Shown here piece after piece: positions 1 to 6,711 of a stretch of DNA of 38,259 nt. This DNA is from SFHK01 sp045538305 (GTDB taxonomy: Bacteria > Bacillota > Clostridia > Christensenellales > Aristaeellaceae). The first letter of the stretch is position 1, and each line of letters starts with the position of its first letter. The DNA lies in NCBI GenBank assembly GCA_045538305.1, contig JAZSRC010000036.1, positions 1 through 38,259 on the forward strand, written 5' to 3'. The notes under the pieces were generated by a model that was not told the origin of the DNA, made no database searches, and saw nothing but the letters and a program-made list of their open reading frames with translations. The position numbers were made by a program, and so were the translations under genes.

Positions 1-10
1 TAAGGGCACT

Positions 11-50
11 GAAAAAGGAGCGTTTTTCAAGCGAAAGACGTTCCTTTTTC
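11..50 (-). terminator. Hairpin at the left end of the IS1182 element
   Basis: Positions 11-22 and 39-50 form an 11-of-12 inverted repeat rich in A/T at its outer end. It lies downstream of the transposase stop, so it could end transposase transcription or block read-through at the element boundary. The T-run is part of the stem and there is no separate U-tract, so confidence is low. Confidence 0.4.
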
Positions 51-126
51 AAAGCCGCCAAAGAAACGGAGCCGTTCCATCTCAAGAACATGAGAATAGG
101 CCTCCCAAAAAGAAAACACCTGCTTG

Positions 127-1587
127 TTAGGCAGGGATTACGGCGATTATTCTCTTCATATTGACCACAACTGCCGTCAAGTAGGCTTGCAATCGCATAG
201 CGATCAAGCCCACTGAATCCGCTCGATAGAATCCATGAGCTGTTTTCATTTCACCGTTCTTTTCTTCTATCCGGTGACGGACTTCCATTTTCTTTTTGAA
301 TGCTTCGCTGTTTTCGAATTCCATTCTTGATTGATGGATCACATCCGGTTGAGTGATATTGTATGTGTGGGTCTTTGATTTACCGACTTTGCATTGCTCA
401 CGCAGAGGGCATTTTTTGCAGGCTTTGGTCGAGAAGCAGTATTTGGCATAGGTATTTCCATTGGCGGCTTTTTTCTTTTCAACCCGCATTGCCAGATGTC
501 CTGCCGGACATTGCAGCATATGTGCATCTTTGCTGTAGCTGAACCCTTCTTCAAGTTCTGCACTGGCTGCGGCAACTACCGCCGAATTGGTCCTGGCGTA
601 CAGCGTTACGTCCTGTTCTTCGCACATAGCCAGATTTTCGTCGCTTACATAAGCCATATCACCAACGACTTCCTTAACCGTCACACCGTTCTTTTTGCTG
701 TTTTCTATCAGCGTCGGAAGTTGTAATCCATCTGGTCTGGCACCATCTGTGACTTCGATCCCGGTGATAATCCGATCATCACTCATAGCAATATGTGTTT
801 TATATCCAAAGAATTTCTTTGTGGGCGTTTTATGGCCAAAGCGAGCATCTTCGTCCTCTTTGGAACGAATCTTCCTGATACGGTCTGTATCCAGTAAACC
901 CTTGATTCGCTGATACAGTTCTTTTATCTCCCGATTGTTGCTTTGCTCTACCCCTTCGCGGATATTTTCCAGCAACTGATACGTATATGATATTTCTTCC
1001 GATATGTCAGCTTCCAGTGAAGGCTTATCAGGAAACTTCTCGGACAGGTCATAGTCATGCTTGTAAATCTCTTTCCGGAGACTTTTTGTCAATTCCCTCA
1101 ATACCTGAGGAACACTCTTTGCCTGCACGGCAGTTTCCACATGGGTTGCGTCCACAATGATCGTTCCGCTTTTGACTAATCCCTTCCTGATTGCCTGCTG
1201 AATCGTCTCTTTCAGCATCTCTTCCAGTATATCTTCTGTAATTCTTGTCTTCCTGAATTTTGTAAGCAAACTGGGGTCTACCATCTTTTCCTCCGGGGAC
1301 AGCCCCAGAAAATATTTATATGCCATATCCGTCTGCGCGCTGGATATTACCCTTTCATCCGATAAATCGTATAGTTTCTTCAGAAACAGCAACTTGAACA
1401 TCATTTCAGGTTCCTTGGCTGGCCGTCCGTAATGTTCACAATACTGCTTCTTCAGCATCGGATTTACAAAACTGAAGTCAATGTTCTCCTTCAGCTTTCT
1501 CAATATATGTCCAGACGGTATTATCATATCATAAAGTTTTTGATACGGTGATAACTCCATCGCTATCTGGCCATTTTCTTTCAGCAT
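127..1587 (-). CDS. IS1182-family DDE transposase
   Basis: This is the transposase of the surrounding element. The N-terminal part resembles the DUF772 domain of IS1182/IS5-type transposases. A DDE catalytic core follows: first Asp in the segment IIVDATHVE, second in VVGDMAYVS, and the Glu in the C-terminal segment EEKNGEMK. Between the second Asp and the Glu is a cysteine cluster (CxxCxxxxxC) typical of this family. I chose the ATG at 1585-1587 (product begins MLKENGQ, 486 residues) because a purine-rich stretch with AAAGG precedes it. An upstream in-frame ATG at 1645-1647 would add 20 residues but has no visible ribosome binding site. The reading frame is intact, so it may be active. Confidence 0.93.
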   Translation of the reverse strand: MLKENGQIAMELSPYQKLYDMIIPSGHILRKLKENIDFSFVNPMLKKQYCEHYGRPAKEPEMMFKLLFLKKLYDLSDERVISSAQTDMAYKYFLGLSPEEKMVDPSLLTKFRKTRITEDILEEMLKETIQQAIRKGLVKSGTIIVDATHVETAVQAKSVPQVLRELTKSLRKEIYKHDYDLSEKFPDKPSLEADISEEISYTYQLLENIREGVEQSNNREIKELYQRIKGLLDTDRIRKIRSKEDEDARFGHKTPTKKFFGYKTHIAMSDDRIITGIEVTDGARPDGLQLPTLIENSKKNGVTVKEVVGDMAYVSDENLAMCEEQDVTLYARTNSAVVAAASAELEEGFSYSKDAHMLQCPAGHLAMRVEKKKAANGNTYAKYCFSTKACKKCPLREQCKVGKSKTHTYNITQPDVIHQSRMEFENSEAFKKKMEVRHRIEEKNGEMKTAHGFYRADSVGLIAMRLQAYLTAVVVNMKRIIAVIPA

Positions 1588-1691
1588 TCTTCCACTACCT
1601 TTCTTCCTCTCTATTTTACTTCTTTCTATACGAAAAAGCCAGTTCATATTTCAGAACTGACTTTTTCAGTGCCCTTGATTTATAAGGCTTT

Positions 1692-2243
1692 TTACTTTCC
1701 GAAGTAGCGCTTCAGCAGGCCTTCGAAAGCCTTGCCGTGGCGGGCTTCGTCGCGGGCCATTTCATGAACGGTGTCATGGATGGCGTCGAGGTTCAGCTGC
1801 TTGGCGAGCTTGGCGAGTTCGAATTTGCCGGCGGTGGCTCCGTTTTCGGCTTCTACGCGAACGGTGAGGTTCTGCTTGGTGGAGTCGGATACGACTTCGC
1901 CCAGAAGCTCGGCGAACTTGGCGGCGTGCTCAGCCTCTTCAAAGGCAGCCTTTTCCCAGTACAGGCCGATTTCAGGATAGCCTTCTCTGTGGGCTACGCG
2001 GGCCATTGCCAGGTACATGCCTACTTCGGTGCACTCGCCCATGAAGTTGGCGCGCAGGCCTTCTTTGACCTCTTCGGGAGCGTCCTTGGCTACGCCTACG
2101 ATATGCTCGGCTGCCCAGGTTTTGCCTTCTTCTTCAACAACTTCTACGAACTTCTCGCCGGGCTGCTTGCACAGGGGGCACTTCTCCGGGCGCTCTTCAG
2201 ATACTACGATTTCTCCGCAAACGGTGCACTTCCACTTTTTCAT
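1692..2243 (-). CDS. Reverse rubrerythrin (N-terminal rubredoxin, C-terminal ferritin-like diiron domain)
   Basis: This 183-residue protein has the domain order opposite to classical rubrerythrin. A rubredoxin-type FeS4 site comes first (C6, C9, C22, C25). The ferritin-like diiron domain follows, with EEAEH at 102-106 and DEARH at 165-169. Proteins of this layout in clostridia act as NADH-dependent peroxidases and oxygen reductases together with electron-transfer partners, in the cytoplasm. It is the third gene of an apparent perR-rbr operon, 64 bases after rubrerythrin, with a good AAGGAG site. An IS1182 element sits 15 bases past its stop codon. Regulation by PerR is inferred from the operon. 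Confidence 0.93.
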   Translation of the reverse strand: MKKWKCTVCGEIVVSEERPEKCPLCKQPGEKFVEVVEEEGKTWAAEHIVGVAKDAPEEVKEGLRANFMGECTEVGMYLAMARVAHREGYPEIGLYWEKAAFEEAEHAAKFAELLGEVVSDSTKQNLTVRVEAENGATAGKFELAKLAKQLNLDAIHDTVHEMARDEARHGKAFEGLLKRYFGK

Positions 2244-2307
2244 AATTACAATCTCCTTTTCATTATCTGTATTTTATATTCATAGGTGAAAACTGTGGGA
2301 ATCGCGA

Positions 2308-2847
2308 TTAATAATTTTCGGCTTTGAGCTCAAAGTAGCTCTGCGGATGGCTGCATACGGGGCACAGTTCGGGGGCTTCCTTGCCCACTACGATGTGGCC
2401 GCAGTTGCGGCACTTCCAGATTGCGTCCTCATCCTTGGAGAAGACTACCTTGCCTTTTACATTCTCAAGCAGTTTGAGGTATCTTTCCTCGTGTTCCTTC
2501 TCAATCTTGGCGACTTCTTCAAAGAGGAATGCGATATGGTCGAAGCCCTCTTCCTTGGCTTCCTTGGCGAAGGTGGCGTACATATCGGTCCATTCGTAGT
2601 TCTCACCGGCAGCTGCATCTTCCAGGTTCCATTCGGTTCCGGGAATCGATCCGTCATGCAGAAGCTTGAACCAGATTTTCGCGTGCTCCTTCTCGTTCTC
2701 AGCGGTCTCAAGGAACAGGGCCGCGATCTGCTCGTAGCCGTCTTTCTTGGCCTTAGATGCGTAGTAGGTGTACTTATTTCTTGCCTGGCTCTCGCCCGCA
2801 AATGCCGCCATCAGGTTCGCTTCCGTTCTGCTTCCCTTAAGTTCCAT
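2308..2847 (-). CDS. rbr: Rubrerythrin
   Basis: A classical rubrerythrin of 179 residues that detoxifies hydrogen peroxide in anaerobes by two-electron reduction to water. The four-helix ferritin-like domain (about 1-135) carries the diiron ligand motifs ENEKEH (50-55) and IEKEHEERY (115-123). The C-terminal rubredoxin domain has C146, C149, C162 and C165. The start is fixed by a very strong AGGAGGT site. It lies 16 bases downstream of perR on the same strand, so the two are almost certainly cotranscribed. A reverse rubrerythrin gene follows, giving the operon both types of enzyme. Confidence 0.96.
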   Translation of the reverse strand: MELKGSRTEANLMAAFAGESQARNKYTYYASKAKKDGYEQIAALFLETAENEKEHAKIWFKLLHDGSIPGTEWNLEDAAAGENYEWTDMYATFAKEAKEEGFDHIAFLFEEVAKIEKEHEERYLKLLENVKGKVVFSKDEDAIWKCRNCGHIVVGKEAPELCPVCSHPQSYFELKAENY

Positions 2848-2863
2848 GATTCCTACCTCCTGT

Positions 2864-3253
2864 TTATGCTCCGATTTCTTTTTGATTTTTCATGATTTCC
2901 CGGCACGCGAGACACAGATCGTGAATACTGAGTTCGTACGTGAAGTCCTCGTTGTCAAGACCCAGCCTGATCTGGCTGGCGATGTTGGTAACGCTTACAT
3001 CGCGCATCATGCCACACCTTTTGCACACGGCGTGTTCGTGCTGCTGAAGCGTCTTGTCAAACCGGTCGGTCTCTCCCACCGTTACTACCCGGCGAATGAT
3101 TCCTTCCTGCGACAGCTGGTTGAGATTGCGGTACACGGTCGCAAGGCCGATGCTCGGAATTTCTTTCTTCGCTTCCTGGAAGATTTCATCCGCACTGCAA
3201 TGTGCGCAGGAGGTTTGCACAAGGCGGAGTATCAATTGCTTCTGCTTCGTCAT
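2864..3253 (-). CDS. perR: PerR-type peroxide-sensing repressor (Fur family)
   Basis: A 129-residue Fur-family winged-helix regulator. The recognition helix includes ATVYRNL (38-44). The structural zinc site is complete (C77, C80, C114, C117). All five regulatory metal ligands known from Bacillus subtilis PerR have matching positions: H18, D66, H72, H74 and D85. The Asp at the D85 position (Glu in Fur) favours PerR over Fur. In the family, Fe-dependent oxidation of the two histidines nearest H37/H91 of the Bacillus protein inactivates DNA binding. The protein is shorter than usual at the N terminus by about 19 residues. It heads the rubrerythrin operon, and a PerR/Fur-like box overlaps its own promoter, implying autoregulation. 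Confidence 0.9.
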   Translation of the reverse strand: MTKQKQLILRLVQTSCAHCSADEIFQEAKKEIPSIGLATVYRNLNQLSQEGIIRRVVTVGETDRFDKTLQQHEHAVCKRCGMMRDVSVTNIASQIRLGLDNEDFTYELSIHDLCLACREIMKNQKEIGA

Positions 3254-3271
3254 AGGCCCTCCCGTTAGATT

Positions 3272-3286
3272 TGAGATTGACTCTCA
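3272..3286 (-). promoter_or_regulatory. PerR/Fur-like box at the perR start site
   Basis: The imperfect 7-1-7 palindrome TGAGATTGACTCTCA, within a longer TTGAGA-N5-TCTCAA repeat (3271-3287), lies 11 bases downstream of the perR -10 and 18 bases before the perR start codon. A repressor bound there would block perR-rbr transcription. The match to the Fur/PerR 7-1-7 pattern and the position are seen. Binding is inferred. Confidence 0.75.
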
Positions 3287-3297
3287 ATTTCAATTGC

Positions 3298-3326
3298 ATT
3301 ATACACGAAGGATGATTGCTTGTCAA
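3298..3326 (-). promoter_or_regulatory. Sigma-A promoter of the perR-rbr operon
   Basis: On the minus strand there is a consensus TTGACA (3326-3321), a 17-base spacer and a consensus TATAAT (3303-3298). The PerR-like box lies just downstream of it. Confidence 0.92.
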
Positions 3327-3345
3327 TAGGTTTTGAAAAATTTTT

Positions 3346-3360
3346 TGAGAATAATTCTCA
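3346..3360. promoter_or_regulatory. Second PerR/Fur-like box between the divergent perR and sirtuin promoters
   Basis: TGAGAATAATTCTCA is a perfect 7-1-7 palindrome of the Fur/PerR class. It lies 20 bases upstream of the perR -35 and 10 bases upstream of the sirtuin -35. It could serve either gene or assist looping or cooperative binding. Confidence 0.75.
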
Positions 3361-3370
3361 TTTTTAGAAA

Positions 3371-3399
3371 TTGACAGATCTATCTTCTCATGGTATATT
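3371..3399 (+). promoter_or_regulatory. Sigma-A promoter of the sirtuin gene
   Basis: TTGACA (3371-3376), a 17-base spacer and TATATT (3394-3399) lie 39 bases before the sirtuin ATG. The PerR-like palindrome ends 10 bases upstream of the -35. Confidence 0.88.
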
Positions 3400-3438
3400 C
3401 AAACCACATCCATTCCCTATGCGAAAGGAGCCGGTTCT

Positions 3439-4149
3439 ATGCCTTCTCTTCAGGAAATCATCGCTAAATCCAGGAAAATCGTCTTCTTCGGAGGCGCGGG
3501 CGTGAGTACAGAATCCAAAATTCCCGATTTCAGAAGTACGGACGGGCTGTACAATCAGAAATACGCCTATCCGCCGGAGACGATCCTCAGCCGTTCGTTT
3601 TTTGAAACGCGCCCGGCAGAGTTTTTCGATTTTTACCGCGACAAGATGCTGTATCTGGACGCTCAGCCGAACGCTGCTCACAAAAAGCTGGTGGAAATTG
3701 AGAAAGCGGGAAAGCTGACGGGCATTGTGACCCAAAATATCGACGGTTTGCATCAGAAGGCCGGAAGCGTACGGGTGTTTGAGCTGCACGGAAGCGTGCA
3801 CCGCAATTTCTGCATGGAGTGCGGAAAGTTTCATTCCGCGGAATTTATACTTCATTCGACAGGACTTCCGAAATGCGAATGCGGCGGCGTGGTAAAACCC
3901 GACGTAGTACTGTATCAGGAAGGCCTGGACGACGCCACCATGCGCGGTGCGCTGCGCGCCATTTCCGACGCCGACTGCATGATCGTCGCGGGAACGAGCC
4001 TGACCGTATACCCCGCTGCGGGATTCCTTGACTACTTTACCGGAAAAAATCTGGTGCTGATCAACCGCGACCCTACCCTAGCCGACCACATGGCGGATCT
4101 GATCATCCGGGACAGCGTGGGCAAGGTGCTGGGCGAAATCACCGTGTGA
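3439..4149 (+). CDS. NAD-dependent protein deacylase (sirtuin, Sir2/CobB family)
   Basis: A 236-residue class U-like sirtuin that removes acyl groups from lysines using NAD. The NAD-binding signature GAGVSTESKIPDFR spans 19-32, and TQNIDGLH (98-105) and GTSLTVYP (185-192) complete the Rossmann site. H117 in ELHG is the catalytic histidine. The structural zinc ligands are C125, C128, C146 and C148. A GGAG-type site precedes the ATG. It is monocistronic, divergent from perR, and ends at a strong terminator. The PerR-like palindrome beside its promoter hints at redox control of protein deacylation, which is inference only. Confidence 0.95.
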   Translation: MPSLQEIIAKSRKIVFFGGAGVSTESKIPDFRSTDGLYNQKYAYPPETILSRSFFETRPAEFFDFYRDKMLYLDAQPNAAHKKLVEIEKAGKLTGIVTQNIDGLHQKAGSVRVFELHGSVHRNFCMECGKFHSAEFILHSTGLPKCECGGVVKPDVVLYQEGLDDATMRGALRAISDADCMIVAGTSLTVYPAAGFLDYFTGKNLVLINRDPTLADHMADLIIRDSVGKVLGEITV

Positions 4150-4171
4150 CACCGCAAAAAAGCCTTCCGGA

Positions 4172-4209
4172 ATTGCCGAAAAAGCTTCATTTTTCGGCAA
4201 TCTTTTTTT
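4172..4209 (+). terminator. Rho-independent terminator of the sirtuin gene
   Basis: A perfect 12-base-pair stem (4172-4183 with 4190-4201), a 6-base loop and a run of seven T residues after the stem. Confidence 0.93.
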
Positions 4210-4215
4210 CTCCTG

Positions 4216-4242
4216 GGAACCGTTCAGTGCTCACGGGCATCC
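4216..4242 (+). promoter_or_regulatory. Possible ECF-type autoregulated promoter
   Basis: GGAACC (4216-4221), 16 bases, then CATCC (4238-4242) resembles the GGAAC/CGTC pattern of ECF sigma promoters. It lies just upstream of an ECF sigma gene, where autoregulation is common. No sigma-A promoter is evident here. Confidence 0.5.
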
Positions 4243-4287
4243 TATATATGTAGATCGATCCTACAAACAACCAAAGGAGGCGTTTTC

Positions 4288-4761
4288 GTGACCCAAAAGG
4301 AATTGGAAGCGCTGATTATCCGCATGCAGGATACGCTGTACAGAGTGTCGGCCACCATTCTCCATCAGCCCTGCGACCGGGAAGACGCGATTCAGGAATG
4401 CATACTGAAGGCAATTGACAAGCGGGATACCCTGCGCGAGGACAAAGCCGCCCGAAGCTGGATTGTCCGGATTCTGATCAACGAATGCTACAGAATCCTG
4501 CGCGCATACAAGCGCACCTATGCGCTTGACGCGCTTCCGGAACCGGAACCCGCGCCGGATGCGGACAGGGACATGCACCGCATACTGTTTTCGCTGCCGG
4601 ATCAGTTCCGCCTGCCGACGGTTCTTTACTATGTGGAAGGATACTCCGCAAAAGAGATTGCCGCCATGCTGCATCTTCCGTCCGGAACAATTAAATCGCG
4701 CCTTGCCAGAGCACGAAGCAAAATGAAACAGGAATACATGAGGGAGGCTGACGACAGATGA
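4288..4761 (+). CDS. ECF-family RNA polymerase sigma factor
   Basis: A 157-residue sigma-70-family protein with only regions 2 and 4. Region 2 (about 11-76) contains EDAIQECILKA and the segment ARSWIVRILINECY. Region 4 (about 95-150) contains the helix-turn-helix YSAKEIAAMLHLPSGTIKSRLARAR. The start is a GTG at 4288, set by a strong AAAGGAGG at 4273-4280. The gene overlaps the next one by ATGA, so the sigma factor and its presumed membrane partner are translationally coupled. The signal it answers to is not visible. Confidence 0.93.
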   Translation: MTQKELEALIIRMQDTLYRVSATILHQPCDREDAIQECILKAIDKRDTLREDKAARSWIVRILINECYRILRAYKRTYALDALPEPEPAPDADRDMHRILFSLPDQFRLPTVLYYVEGYSAKEIAAMLHLPSGTIKSRLARARSKMKQEYMREADDR

Positions 4762-5918
4762 AGTATTCGAATCTGAAAAGCGCTTTCGGAGAAACGCCGG
4801 ATTCCGTGAAAAACTGCGTCCGGCGCTCCCTAGCCCAAGCAGGCAGAAGGGAGAAAATCATGCGAAAAAGACTGCCGGTAATGGTCGCCGCCATCATTGT
4901 TCTGGCGTTGATCGGCTGCGCCGGTATCGCCGCAACAAACTTTGAAGGAATTATGCAGTTTTTCAAAACCCAGGGAAACGAAAAAGCAGCGCCGGTTGTC
5001 AATGAAGAAGTTCAGGAATTCATCGAACCGATCGACATTTCCCATGAGGGAAACGGCGTGAAGGTCGTTCTTCACGAAATGCTGTACGACGCAAACGCCG
5101 ATACAATCGCGCTGGCATGGACAATCGAAGCAAGGGACGCGAAGGATGAACTGTATGTAAGCTGCGAACCTCGAACATCCGCCGGCTTTATCGCAAGCGC
5201 GCACATGAACTACGTTACGGATTTCATGCTGAAGGGAAGCGTTGTCGGCGTATTCAGCGGAAATCTTCCGGAAGACGCGACAGACGTGATACTGCCGTTT
5301 GATATCATCCGCCTGAAAGCAGGGACGCAGCGCGTGCGATCCGGTGATTTTGAAATGGAAGAGGCGTTTGACGCGCACGTTCGGTCGCTCGTCGAAGGCG
5401 GCGTTCTCCCCCAGGCAGGAGACGGCGCATTTGAACTCTATTTCATGCCGGGCGAAACGGATACCGAAAAGCTGCTGGCGACCGGCCTTTGCGAGCTTGT
5501 GGATTCGTTTACGCTTACGGTTCCGCTTGACGAAAGCCTTTCCGTATCGAAGGTACGCACATATGCGGGTGAAAGCACGATCGCATTTGACGGAGGACAG
5601 ATCGTCATTCACAAACTTACCGCAACGCCCACAAGCGTGTCCATCGATCTGGATTACATTTCAGACGTCGGAAATACCGCCGACTTCTATATCGACGTCA
5701 ACCCGCCCGCCTTTGAAAACTGGTGCGCCGGCGTTTCAGCCGTAGAGAAAGAACCCGAAACACTGCCGGACGGCCGGACGAAAACCGCCGTTACCATAAC
5801 GGCAAGCGAGCTTCTGGTATTCCCGGACGCGCTGGAAATGCGGGTTCTGTACTATCAGGACGGCACCCATGTCGTATCCCACGCAAGCGAAGTGATTCAT
5901 CTGCCGCTGACCGAATAG
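4758..5918 (+). CDS. Membrane-anchored DUF4179-like protein, probable anti-sigma/sensor partner
   Basis: A 386-residue protein with a basic cytoplasmic N-terminal tail (about 1-38), one transmembrane helix (about 40-60) and a large extracytoplasmic beta-rich region. It resembles DUF4179 proteins, which are commonly encoded directly after ECF sigma factors in Bacillota. The ATG overlaps the sigma stop codon. The layout suggests that the short cytoplasmic tail holds the sigma factor and the outer domain senses an envelope signal. There is no classical zinc anti-sigma motif in the tail, so the anti-sigma role rests on context. Confidence 0.75.
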   Translation: MKYSNLKSAFGETPDSVKNCVRRSLAQAGRREKIMRKRLPVMVAAIIVLALIGCAGIAATNFEGIMQFFKTQGNEKAAPVVNEEVQEFIEPIDISHEGNGVKVVLHEMLYDANADTIALAWTIEARDAKDELYVSCEPRTSAGFIASAHMNYVTDFMLKGSVVGVFSGNLPEDATDVILPFDIIRLKAGTQRVRSGDFEMEEAFDAHVRSLVEGGVLPQAGDGAFELYFMPGETDTEKLLATGLCELVDSFTLTVPLDESLSVSKVRTYAGESTIAFDGGQIVIHKLTATPTSVSIDLDYISDVGNTADFYIDVNPPAFENWCAGVSAVEKEPETLPDGRTKTAVTITASELLVFPDALEMRVLYYQDGTHVVSHASEVIHLPLTE

Positions 5919-5944
5919 CACAAAGAGATAAAAACATACAAGCA

Positions 5945-5985
5945 CCGCCCCGCGTTCTCTTGTTTGAAAACGCGGGGCGGCTTAT
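5945..5985. terminator. Terminator between convergent operons
   Basis: A GC-rich perfect 12-base-pair stem (5945-5956 with 5969-5980) with a 12-base loop and a short T-rich tail on the plus side (CTTATTT). It lies between the convergent anti-sigma and HAD genes and may act in both directions. Confidence 0.8.
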
Positions 5986-6007
5986 TTGGGCCGGTTGCCG
6001 TCAGGTA

Positions 6008-6694
6008 TTATTCGCTTTTCTCCGGAAACAGCTTCCGGATCGCTTCGAAAAAGTCCTTTACATACAATTGCGCAAGTTTAAAAATCGCATTCATGACCTT
6101 TTCATCGTGCAGATTGATCTTTTCTTCAATGGCGAATATCTGCATGCCCGCCTCTTTGGCGGCACGCATGGCATAGGGCGCGTCTTCAAACATCACGCAT
6201 TCACAGGGTGCAACGTTCAACCGATCCGCCACGCGCAGGAAAAACTCCTTGTCGCCCTTGTGAACGCCCACTTCCACATTGTCAGTTACGAATTCCAGAT
6301 ACGGAAGAAGGCCGATTCTCTGAAGCGCTCGCTCGGCAACCTCTTTATAGGTAGCGGTAGCAACGCACATACGGTAGCCGTGATCCTTCAGCGCCTGAAG
6401 AAATTCCAGTGCGCCGGGTTTGGGGCATATATCGGTATCGTAATGCACCTTCATGCATTCCATATACTCGCTCATCCCCTCCTGATAGGTGATGGCTCCC
6501 GGATACAGCTCCATAAAACGCCTGACCAATGCGCCTGAGGACATAGTGTCGATATCGCCCTGAAGCTCCTCGGGCAGAGGGAGGCTGCGCCGTTCAAAGA
6601 ACTTGCGATTTTCCCGCCGCCAATGGCTCATGGAGTCAACCAGCGTGCCGTCCATATCGAATATAAACGCCGAAACGCGGTTTATATCGTACAT
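6008..6694 (-). CDS. HAD-superfamily hydrolase (beta-phosphoglucomutase/phosphatase-like)
   Basis: A 228-residue HAD protein of the subclass with an alpha-helical cap. Motif I is DMDGT at 13-17 (nucleophile D13, acid/base D15), motif II is in VATAT (111-115), the motif III lysine is K146 or K149 in HKGDKEF, and motif IV is FEDAPYA (169-175). The family includes beta-phosphoglucomutases and small-molecule phosphatases. The substrate cannot be told from sequence. It lies 17 bases downstream of the MATE transporter gene on the same strand, so it is probably cotranscribed. Confidence 0.9.
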   Translation of the reverse strand: MYDINRVSAFIFDMDGTLVDSMSHWRRENRKFFERRSLPLPEELQGDIDTMSSGALVRRFMELYPGAITYQEGMSEYMECMKVHYDTDICPKPGALEFLQALKDHGYRMCVATATYKEVAERALQRIGLLPYLEFVTDNVEVGVHKGDKEFFLRVADRLNVAPCECVMFEDAPYAMRAAKEAGMQIFAIEEKINLHDEKVMNAIFKLAQLYVKDFFEAIRKLFPEKSE

Positions 6695-6711
6695 TTGTCA
6701 TCAAAACCCCT

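Larger units (their letters stand above)
2..1676 (-). mobile_element. IS1182-family insertion sequence, apparently complete
   Basis: The element is bounded by perfect 16-base terminal inverted repeats, AAGGGCACTGAAAAAG at 2-17 and its reverse complement at 1661-1676. They enclose a single long transposase gene on the minus strand. The right end lies 15 bases beyond the stop codon of the reverse rubrerythrin gene, so the element sits directly downstream of the oxygen-defence operon without breaking it. Only one base of left flank is in the window, so a target-site duplication cannot be checked. The window opening exactly at an insertion sequence suggests an assembly break. Confidence 0.9.

Noticed and set aside
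2864..3253. Fur (iron) or Zur identity for the regulator
   Set aside because: Asp at position 85 and the context of rubrerythrins favour PerR. No iron or zinc uptake genes are nearby.
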